A stretch of 33,695 bases of DNA from an uncultured Clostridia bacterium. GTDB taxonomy: Bacteria > Bacillota > Clostridia > Christensenellales > Aristaeellaceae. A program made the position numbers and the translations under genes. Below are positions 19,945-27,793 of the stretch, piece by piece. The notes below the pieces were generated by a model, which had not been told where the DNA came from, did no database searches, and saw nothing but the letters and a program-made list of their open reading frames with translations. Where the stretch lies: assembly GCA_946527725.1 (NCBI GenBank), contig CAMMYM010000007.1, positions 1 through 33,695 of the forward strand. Direction: 5' to 3'. Position 1 is the stretch's first letter, and each line of letters opens with the position of its first letter.

Positions 19945-22302
19945 ATGATTAGCGAAAGAACGATGCGGGTACTGGAGTTCGTAAAAATCCGGGACCTGCT
20001 GGCAGAAGGTGCACTGACGGAAACGGGAGCGGAAAAGTGCAGGGCACTGGAACCGCTGGATGAACTGTCGGATGTGCTTGCAGCACAGGCAGAGACGGAG
20101 GAAGCTTCGGTCATCCTGAGGTATGTCGGCGGACATCCCATGGCGTCCTTTCCGGATGTAAGACCGGCTTTATCCATATGCGATAAAGGCGGAACGCTGA
20201 GCGCCGGTATGCTCCTGAGCATTGCGGAAATGCTGCGGGCGGCCCGCACCGCGCGGGACGCACTGGTGACGGACAGGGAAAATACGCCGATCCTGAAATC
20301 CAGGGCAGAAGGGATATTTACAGCCAGGAACCTGGAAAAGGATATCACGGATGCGATTTTGTCCGAAGACGAGATTGCTGACAGGGCATCATCCGAGCTG
20401 ATGAATATCCGGAGGCACCTGCGCGGCGCACAGGACAGGATCAAAGAGAAACTGAACCAGATGATCCATTCTTCCGCTATGCAGAAATACCTGCAGGATC
20501 CGATCATTACCATGCGCGGAGACAGGTATGTGCTGCCGGTGCGTGCGGAATACAGGTCCAGTGTTCCCGGCCTTGTTCATGACCAGTCATCTTCCGGAGC
20601 AACGCTGTTTATTGAACCGATGGCTGCAGTGGAAATGGGAAATGAACTGAAGCAATGGGAAGTCAAGGAACAACAGGAGATTGCCAGGATCCTCGCCGCA
20701 CTGTCTGCCGAGGTTGCACCTTATGCAAAGAGCATGGGTGAGACGGTTGAGCTGCTGGCAGAACTTGATTTTATTTTTGCAAAAGGCCTGCTGAGCCGCC
20801 GGTTTGTCTGCGTTCAGCCGAAGATGAACAATACGGGGTACCTGCATATCATCCGCGGCCGCCATCCGCTGATTGACCCGGAGAAGGTAGTTCCTGAAAC
20901 GGTCTGGATTGGCAGGGAGTTCACCACTCTGGTTGTAACCGGGCCAAATACGGGCGGCAAAACGGTAACGCTGAAGACGGTCGGCCTCTTTACACTGATG
21001 GCGCAGGCAGGGCTGCAGGTCCCGGCGGACCTTGGAACAGAACTGGCAGTGTTCGAACAGGTGTTCGCTGATATCGGAGACGAACAGAGCATTGAACAGA
21101 GCCTGTCCACATTCTCCGGCCATATGACAAACATTGTGAAGATCATGCATGAGGTAACACCGCGGGATCTGGTGCTTTTTGATGAACTGGGCGCGGGAAC
21201 CGACCCGACTGAAGGCGCGGCGCTGGCCCAAAGCATCCTGACGCGGCTGCTGCATATCGGCGTTCGAACAATCGCTACCACGCATTACAGTGAACTGAAA
21301 ATCTTCGCACTGACAACCAAGGGTGTTGAAAACGCCTCTGTGGAATTTGACGTGGAGACGCTGCGGCCGACATACAGGCTGTCGATCGGCGTCCCGGGAA
21401 AGAGCAATGCGTTTGAGATCAGCCGGAGGCTCGGATTGCCTGAAAACCTGATTGATTCCGCAAAGAAGCTGCTGTCCGGCGATACGGTCCGCTTTGAGGA
21501 TGTCATCGCCAACGCGGAATACCACAGGCAGGTTGCAGAACGGGAAAGGCAGATCGCCCAGGAAGCCGGAAAGGAAACAATCCGCCTGCGGGATGAAGCA
21601 GAGAAGCTTCGCAAAGAAATGGAGGACAAGCGCGAACAGACACTGCGCAAGACACGGGAGGATGCGAAACGCATCCTTGAGCAGGCACGGCGGGAAAGCG
21701 AGTCGATTATCTCCGAACTGAAGAAGCTGAAAAAGAACGCATCTGCCGGCGATACATCCGCTGCGGAGCTGCGCAGGCGGCTTGAGAACGGCATCGATGA
21801 GCTCTCGGAGGGATTGCGCCAGGAAGCGCAGGAAGATACCGAAGCGCCGAAGACCGTAAAACCCGGGGACCGTGTACGAATCCTGACGCTTGGCGCTGAG
21901 GGTACAGTGCTGACAGCGCCGGATGAAAAGGGCGAAGTGACGCTGCAGGCCGGAGCGATGAAGTTCAAGGCTTCCCTGAACCAGATCCGGATGATGCAGG
22001 CAGCGCCTGCAAAGGAAAAAAGCACAGTCAAAGCGAAAACCGGCATGATGACCCGGACAGTAAAGCAGGAATGCGACGTGCGCGGGATGTCGCTGGAAGA
22101 AGCACTTGGTGCTGTCGGCCTGTATCTGGACGAAGCGGTGCTGGCCGGATTGAATGAGGTTTATATTATACACGGAAAGGGAACGGGAATCCTGCGGTCG
22201 GGTATCCAGCAGGACCTGCGGAAGAATAAGCATGTAAAAAGCTTCCGGCGCGGTGTATACGGTGAGGGTGAGGACGGGGTGACCGTTGTTACCCTCCGCT
22301 GA
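19945..22302 (+). CDS. mutS2: Endonuclease MutS2
   Basis: 785 aa; Walker A TGPNTGGKTVTLKTVGL, DELGAGTDPTEGAALA, C-terminal Smr domain ECDVRGMSLEEA...YIIHGKGTGILRSGI. Confidence 0.97.
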   Translation: MISERTMRVLEFVKIRDLLAEGALTETGAEKCRALEPLDELSDVLAAQAETEEASVILRYVGGHPMASFPDVRPALSICDKGGTLSAGMLLSIAEMLRAARTARDALVTDRENTPILKSRAEGIFTARNLEKDITDAILSEDEIADRASSELMNIRRHLRGAQDRIKEKLNQMIHSSAMQKYLQDPIITMRGDRYVLPVRAEYRSSVPGLVHDQSSSGATLFIEPMAAVEMGNELKQWEVKEQQEIARILAALSAEVAPYAKSMGETVELLAELDFIFAKGLLSRRFVCVQPKMNNTGYLHIIRGRHPLIDPEKVVPETVWIGREFTTLVVTGPNTGGKTVTLKTVGLFTLMAQAGLQVPADLGTELAVFEQVFADIGDEQSIEQSLSTFSGHMTNIVKIMHEVTPRDLVLFDELGAGTDPTEGAALAQSILTRLLHIGVRTIATTHYSELKIFALTTKGVENASVEFDVETLRPTYRLSIGVPGKSNAFEISRRLGLPENLIDSAKKLLSGDTVRFEDVIANAEYHRQVAERERQIAQEAGKETIRLRDEAEKLRKEMEDKREQTLRKTREDAKRILEQARRESESIISELKKLKKNASAGDTSAAELRRRLENGIDELSEGLRQEAQEDTEAPKTVKPGDRVRILTLGAEGTVLTAPDEKGEVTLQAGAMKFKASLNQIRMMQAAPAKEKSTVKAKTGMMTRTVKQECDVRGMSLEEALGAVGLYLDEAVLAGLNEVYIIHGKGTGILRSGIQQDLRKNKHVKSFRRGVYGEGEDGVTVVTLR

Positions 22303-22379
22303 TGCGTTCCGGGAACGGCCGGCAGCGGCGGACAGCAGGCAATGTATGATTGCCGGCGGAGCAGATTGAGGGGGGTTGG

Positions 22380-23072
22380 ATGATGAAGGATAAGCCAAGT
22401 ATCCTGGTGGTGGATGACGATCCGAATATCAGCCGCCTGGAACAGCTGTACCTGGAGAATGAGAATTTCGAAGTGCGTGTGGCTGACCGGGGAGATACGG
22501 CGGTCGAGGAATTCCGCCGGATGCCGCCGGACCTGATGCTGCTGGATGTCATGCTGCCGGGCATGGACGGATACCAGGTACTTAAAACGGTGAGAAAAAG
22601 CAGCAGTATACCCGTGATTATGGTGACAGCCAGGGGCGAAACGTTTGACAAGGTGCTGTGCCTGGAGCTCGGGGCGGATGACTATATCACCAAGCCTTTT
22701 GACGGCAAGGAAATGACGGCCAGGGTAAAAGCCGTGCTGCGGAGAACGCAGGGAAATGAAGAAGAAAAAAATACGGATATATCCTATCCGGGATTGACTG
22801 TCAGTATCACGGATTACGATGTGCATTATGAGGGCAAGAAACTGGAGATGCCTCCGAAGGAACTGGAAGTGCTTTATTTTCTTGCTTCACATCCGAACCA
22901 GGTATTTACCCGTGAGCAGCTGCTTTCCCAGGTTTGGGGATTCGATTTCTTTGGCGACAGCCGGACGGTGGACGTGCATATCAAGCGGCTGCGGGAAAAA
23001 CTGACGGAGAGTGAAAAGTATGGCTGGTCGCTGTATACAGTACGCGGAGTCGGGTATAAATTCAGCGTGTAA
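22380..23072 (+). CDS. OmpR-family response regulator
   Basis: Receiver domain ILVVDDDPNISRLEQLYL...LLDVMLPGMDGYQVL and winged helix REQLLSQVWGFDFFGDSRTVDVHIKRLREKL. Start at MMKDKPS with SD GAGGGGGG. Confidence 0.94.
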   Translation: MMKDKPSILVVDDDPNISRLEQLYLENENFEVRVADRGDTAVEEFRRMPPDLMLLDVMLPGMDGYQVLKTVRKSSSIPVIMVTARGETFDKVLCLELGADDYITKPFDGKEMTARVKAVLRRTQGNEEEKNTDISYPGLTVSITDYDVHYEGKKLEMPPKELEVLYFLASHPNQVFTREQLLSQVWGFDFFGDSRTVDVHIKRLREKLTESEKYGWSLYTVRGVGYKFSV

Positions 23073-23133
23073 TGTGCAGTAACCGGCAGCCGGTATTACG
23101 GGCAAGATAAAGGTTTGGAGGATTCTGCAGGAG

Positions 23134-24582
23134 ATGTTTGCACGGATCATGGCTGTGGTGATGACAGCCATCCTGGTTACTGTGGTGTGCCTGTCCGGGG
23201 TTTTCTGGATCACCCTGCGAAACCGGCAGATCGACGCCCGCCTGGATTATCTTATTTCAGAGGCGGAAGATATCGCTTACCTGGCTGCCGGACTGAACCG
23301 TTCAGGGCTGGGGAGCCTTTGGGGAGATTCCACCCAGGACAGCCTGAATGCAAAAGCAGAAAAAGTGAACCGTGAATTCGGGGCATATATTGCGGTGGTG
23401 GACCGCTTCGGCAATGTGATGGACAATGTCCGGACAGCTTACAGCGAGGACCCGGAATTCGTGAACTCCCTTTCAAGCGATAATATTACGGATGCGCTTC
23501 GCAAAGTGATGAGCGGGGAAACCATCCGGATCCGTCTGACTGAAGGCACGGCGCCAACCTTTACGGTAGGCGTTCCGTTTGTGCAGAACAACAGTGTGAC
23601 CGGTGCAGTGTTTATACAGACAAGGGCACAGCGGGTTGAAAGCGGCCTGGACCGGATCCTCCTGATGATCGTGTTTGTAACCGTAGGGGTACTTGTACTG
23701 TCCGGCGTTGCGATTTTCCTGTTTGTCCGCCATGCGCTGCGGCCGCTGAAAAAGATGAAGGAAGCAGCGGGCAACATTGCGGAAGGCGATTTTGACGTTC
23801 GGGTGGATGAAAACTGCGGCGGCCGGGAACTGAGGGAAGTAAGCCATGCTTTCAATACAATGACGAAAAAACTGCAGGGCGTGGAAGAAGGACGGAAGGA
23901 ATTCGTCGCGAATGTGAGCCATGAGCTGCGCAGCCCTATTACGAGTATTCACGGCTTCGCCGAAGGTATGGCGGACGGTGTGATTCCGCCGGAGGAGCAT
24001 CCGAAATACCTGCGCCTGGTTGCCGAAGAATCCGGCAGGATGTCTGTCCTGGTCAACGACCTGCTGGCGCTGAGCCGGCTGGAACGGGATGATGCAAAGC
24101 TGGAAATGTCGGTGTTTGATATCAATGAAATGCTGCGTCACGCGGTAATCCGGCGCATCAACGACATGGAAAGCAGGAACATTGAGATTTCCTGTGAGCC
24201 GGAAACAGACCCATGCTGTGTGAATGCGGACCGGGACCGGATTGAACAGGTGGTGATTAACCTGCTCGACAACGCAATCAAGTTTACGCCGGACGGGGGA
24301 AAAATCGTGCTGTCCTCCCGGATCCGGGGCGATAAAGCGGAAATAACGGTGCGGGACAACGGCTGCGGAGTGGCTGAAGAGGACCGGGATAAAATCTTTG
24401 AGCGTTTCTTTACAGCGGATCGCGCGCATACTGCGGGCAAAGGAACCGGCCTGGGGCTGAGCATCTGCAAACGGATTATGGATATGCACGGCCAGAGCCT
24501 GCGCCTGCTTGATACAGACACAGGCGCAGCGTTCCGGTTTACGCTCAGCCGAGCCGAAGTACAGGACGGAAACTTGACGTGA
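23134..24582 (+). CDS. HAMP-domain sensor histidine kinase
   Basis: TM segments, HAMP, FVANVSHELRSPITSIHGFAEGM H-box, DNGCGVAEEDRDKIFERFF, GKGTGLGLSICKRIMDMH. Confidence 0.95.
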   Translation: MFARIMAVVMTAILVTVVCLSGVFWITLRNRQIDARLDYLISEAEDIAYLAAGLNRSGLGSLWGDSTQDSLNAKAEKVNREFGAYIAVVDRFGNVMDNVRTAYSEDPEFVNSLSSDNITDALRKVMSGETIRIRLTEGTAPTFTVGVPFVQNNSVTGAVFIQTRAQRVESGLDRILLMIVFVTVGVLVLSGVAIFLFVRHALRPLKKMKEAAGNIAEGDFDVRVDENCGGRELREVSHAFNTMTKKLQGVEEGRKEFVANVSHELRSPITSIHGFAEGMADGVIPPEEHPKYLRLVAEESGRMSVLVNDLLALSRLERDDAKLEMSVFDINEMLRHAVIRRINDMESRNIEISCEPETDPCCVNADRDRIEQVVINLLDNAIKFTPDGGKIVLSSRIRGDKAEITVRDNGCGVAEEDRDKIFERFFTADRAHTAGKGTGLGLSICKRIMDMHGQSLRLLDTDTGAAFRFTLSRAEVQDGNLT

Positions 24583-24635
24583 CCGGAAAACTATGCATAA
24601 TGCATACATAAATATATTTGGAAAGGAGACCGGTC

Positions 24636-25145
24636 ATGCCGGACAGGCACATTTTTCTGATCGGAATGCAGGGCTGCGGGAAAAGCAGCCTGGGCAAACG
24701 TGTTGCCCGGGAAACCGGTATCCCCTTTGCTGATACGGATGCCCTGGTAGCCCAGAGCGCAGGCTGTACGGTCAATGAGTTTTTTGAACGTTACGGGGAA
24801 AACACTTTCAGGCGCGCAGAAACGAATGCGCTGGCAGTCCTGACGCGCGCAAAGCCGATGATTATTTCAACCGGGGGCGGAACGGTAATGAATCCGGAAA
24901 ACCGCCATATCATGCGCGCATGGGGACGGATCGTATGGATTGACCGCCCGCTGGAAGAGATACTTTCAGATATCAAGCTGGACCGCAGGCCGACGCTGCG
25001 GGACGGCGGACTGGCAGAAGTTGAACGGGTTTACCATGAACGGATGCCGGTTTACAGGGATCTCGCCGACATCACGGTGCGGAACAACCAGGGTTATCAT
25101 ATGGCAGTGTATATGCTGTCGAGGCTGGTTCAGGAACGGTTTTGA
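24636..25145 (+). CDS. aroK: Shikimate kinase
   Basis: MPDRHIFLIGMQGCGKSSLGKRVARETGIPFADTDALVAQSAG...STGGGTVMNPEN. Start at 24636 supported by SD AAAGGAG. Confidence 0.9.
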   Translation: MPDRHIFLIGMQGCGKSSLGKRVARETGIPFADTDALVAQSAGCTVNEFFERYGENTFRRAETNALAVLTRAKPMIISTGGGTVMNPENRHIMRAWGRIVWIDRPLEEILSDIKLDRRPTLRDGGLAEVERVYHERMPVYRDLADITVRNNQGYHMAVYMLSRLVQERF

Positions 25146-25173
25146 ATACCGGCCCGGCAGAGGAGGGCAAAGC

Positions 25174-26001
25174 ATGGAATATCAGTTTGAAATGGTTGGC
25201 AAGATTGGGTCCATGGCGCTGATCCGGAAGGAGGATCAGGAAATCGATTACAATATCATTTCCCGCCTTGGCGCGGACCTGAAGCCCGGGATAATCTGGG
25301 TAACCAGCGGTGCTACAGAGATCGGCCGCCTGGATTATATCAAACGGACCGGCCATGAGCTGTACGGGGATCCGGAACAGGACAAAACAGATTATTCAGC
25401 CCAGGGCCAGGCAATCCTGATGCAGAATTACCGCCAGTTTATCCGGCCTGAATACGGTGTCCGCCAGATCCTTGTTGAGCATACCCATTTCAACGATCCT
25501 GAAAAACGGGAGCATATCAGGCAGCTGCTGATCCGCGCTGCAAAACAGCGGACGATCCCGATCATCAATTACAATGACCCGGTTTCAGACGAGGAAAACC
25601 GGAAAATGGAGCTTGCTGCCAGGAGAAAACTCGGCGGTGAAGTATATGAGTGCGTTGACAATGATGAAACAGCGGCCGTAATCGCAGGCCTTGTGAAAGC
25701 AAAGATGCTGGTGCTGATGACTTCCACAGAGGGTATTTACCGGGAGGTCGGAAATCCGGAATCGCTTGTGCGGGAAGTTACCGGAAGGGATTACGGGGAA
25801 GTGGAAAAGAAGGTCCGTGAACTGCAGAACAGCTGTATCGGAGCCAGCAGGGCCGGGGCCAACGGCGCACGGGCGAAACTTGAATATGCGCTTTCCTGCG
25901 TCCGGGGCGGAACGACTGTTGTGATCGGCCATGCCCGGCACCATCTGTCCGACCTGGCGGAAGGGCGTGTACCCTGTACAAGGATCGGAGTCGGATTATG
26001 A
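25174..26001 (+). CDS. Amino acid kinase family protein, glutamate 5-kinase-like, no visible PUA domain
   Basis: MVGKIGSMALIRK, IWVTSGATEIGRL, INYNDPVSDEENRKM, CVDNDETAAVIAGLV; SD GAGGAGG before ATG 25174. Confidence 0.78.
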   Translation: MEYQFEMVGKIGSMALIRKEDQEIDYNIISRLGADLKPGIIWVTSGATEIGRLDYIKRTGHELYGDPEQDKTDYSAQGQAILMQNYRQFIRPEYGVRQILVEHTHFNDPEKREHIRQLLIRAAKQRTIPIINYNDPVSDEENRKMELAARRKLGGEVYECVDNDETAAVIAGLVKAKMLVLMTSTEGIYREVGNPESLVREVTGRDYGEVEKKVRELQNSCIGASRAGANGARAKLEYALSCVRGGTTVVIGHARHHLSDLAEGRVPCTRIGVGL

Positions 26002-27179
26002 ATGATGTCCTGCTGGACGGTATCCGCTTTTTCACCCGAAAAACGGGGATCCTTTCCGGGCTGGCTGTTGCCTGCGGTGCCGGTGCACGCACGGAGACCG
26101 CCATGGACGGCAGCGTTATGCAGTCGAGTGTGTTTGACCTGGCCAGCGTGACAAAGCTCTTTACCGGAATGTGCCTGATGAAACTGAAGGAAGACGGCTT
26201 GCTGGATACCGGCAGGCCTGTGTTTTTCTACGATCCGCGCTTCCGGGCACTGAAGGACCTCCCGGTATGGGACCTGATGACCTTTGCGGTGACGGTCCGG
26301 ACGCCTGTTCGCCTGGATGCCTGCGAAGACAGGGAACAGGCGCTTCATGCACTCTTTGCGGCAGAACCGATGCCGGAGCAGGACCGGCGGGTATATTCCG
26401 ATATTCCTGCAATGATCCTCAAATATGTGACAGAAGCCATTGCGGGAATGCCGCTGAGCCGCTGCGTCGAAAAAATGATTCTGGAACCGGCCGGCATGGC
26501 AGAAACCTGGGCCAGGGTACCGGAGGAACGGATGCCAGATTGCCAGGTATATGACAGGGAACACCGGATCGAAAACGGAAAATACATTCTTCGCAGCGGA
26601 TTACGGCCAGGGATTCCGCACGATCCGAAGGCGGCGGTGATCCAGGGGGATACAGGGGAGCTCTGCGGCCATGCAGGACTGTTTTCAACATTAGGAGATA
26701 TGGTGCGGTTTTGCCGTGCAGTTCTCGGGGAAAAGATTGTCAGCAAGGAGACGCTGCGCGAGATCGCGGTGAACAGGACCGGATACAGGCGGGACGATGG
26801 GACATATACCCAATACCTGGGGGTACAGTGCTATGTACGCCATCCGATACAATACTGGTCTGAAATTCCTGTATATATGGGAAGGAATGCGTTTGGCATC
26901 GGCGGATTCACAGGAAACCATGTTTCAATAGACCCGGAAAACGGCCTGTTTACAGTTTTCCTTGGAAACCGGGTCCAGAACCGCCTGACGGTGCTGCTGC
27001 CGGAGGCGGGGAAAGACCTGACAGATTACGGGCTTCATGCGGATGGATCAGGAACCTTCTGCTGGAAAGACGGTGAAGTGGTTCCTTCCTCGGTGAAATA
27101 TGTGCACCAGAAAGACGCCCACCTGCACCGGGCTGTGGCGGAAACGCTGGGACTGACGGAAATCCCTTTTGCTGAATGA
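25998..27179 (+). CDS. Serine hydrolase, beta-lactamase/PBP-like fold
   Basis: SSVFDLASVTKLFTGMCLMKLKEDG (SxxK), YSDIPAMILKYVTEA (YSD), FGIGGFTGNHVSIDPENGLFTVFLGNRV; 4-bp overlap with the upstream gene. Confidence 0.88.
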   Translation: MNDVLLDGIRFFTRKTGILSGLAVACGAGARTETAMDGSVMQSSVFDLASVTKLFTGMCLMKLKEDGLLDTGRPVFFYDPRFRALKDLPVWDLMTFAVTVRTPVRLDACEDREQALHALFAAEPMPEQDRRVYSDIPAMILKYVTEAIAGMPLSRCVEKMILEPAGMAETWARVPEERMPDCQVYDREHRIENGKYILRSGLRPGIPHDPKAAVIQGDTGELCGHAGLFSTLGDMVRFCRAVLGEKIVSKETLREIAVNRTGYRRDDGTYTQYLGVQCYVRHPIQYWSEIPVYMGRNAFGIGGFTGNHVSIDPENGLFTVFLGNRVQNRLTVLLPEAGKDLTDYGLHADGSGTFCWKDGEVVPSSVKYVHQKDAHLHRAVAETLGLTEIPFAE

Positions 27180-27195
27180 GCAGTATCTGACCCTC

Positions 27196-27224
27196 TTGAA
27201 AAGCAGAAAACAATATGTTATACT
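27196..27224 (+). promoter_or_regulatory. Sigma-A-like promoter of the ctsR-clpC operon
   Basis: TTGAAA - 17 nt - TATACT. Confidence 0.82.
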
Positions 27225-27229
27225 CTATA

Positions 27230-27246
27230 GGTCAAAGAAAGTCAGA
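27230..27246 (+). promoter_or_regulatory. CtsR operator (heptad direct repeat)
   Basis: GGTCAAA-GAA-AGTCAGA just downstream of the -10, close to the known CtsR box (RGTCAAANANRGTCAAA), upstream of ctsR itself. Confidence 0.85.
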
Positions 27247-27312
27247 ATTTTGCTTTGACAAAACGGTTACAGCACCTTCCCTGTGAAGAGTGCCGGACTG
27301 GAGGGTTTGAAG

Positions 27313-27783
27313 ATGCGATTAAGCGATTCGATCGAAAGTTTTATCAAGACAATGCTGGGGGAAGAATCCACCGAGGTGGAGCTCAAACGCAATGAACTGG
27401 CTGAATATTTCGGATGTGCACCAAGCCAGATCAACTATGTCCTGGCGACCAGGTTTTCCCCTGACCATGGATACCTGACGGAAAGCCGGCGGGGCGGCGG
27501 CGGTTATATCCGGATTGTCAGGGTGGTGGAATCCGGGCCGCAACGGCTGATGTACCTGCTGAATGAACGGATCGGGGACTCGCTGAGTGAAGAAGAGTGT
27601 GTCCGGCTGATCAGCCAGCTGAAAGAGCAGCGGATTGTCACCGCTGACGAAGCCTCGCTGATGGCCTCGGCCGTCAGTACGAGGGCGCTGGGTGTTCCTG
27701 TGCAGGAATCCGTAAAAGGTGCGCTGCGCGCCCGGATGATGAGGAGTATGCTGATGTCTGTCGCTGCGCGAAACAGAACATAA
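27313..27783 (+). CDS. ctsR: Transcriptional regulator CtsR
   Basis: MRLSDSIESFIKTMLGEESTEVELKRNELAEYFGCAPSQINYVLATRFSPDHGYLTESRRGGGGYIRI. Confidence 0.95.
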   Translation: MRLSDSIESFIKTMLGEESTEVELKRNELAEYFGCAPSQINYVLATRFSPDHGYLTESRRGGGGYIRIVRVVESGPQRLMYLLNERIGDSLSEEECVRLISQLKEQRIVTADEASLMASAVSTRALGVPVQESVKGALRARMMRSMLMSVAARNRT

Positions 27784-27793
27784 GACAGGAGAA

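Noticed and set aside
20587-22398. 603-aa minus-strand ORF antisense to mutS2
   Set aside because: Fully overlaps an unambiguous mutS2; no recognisable domain.
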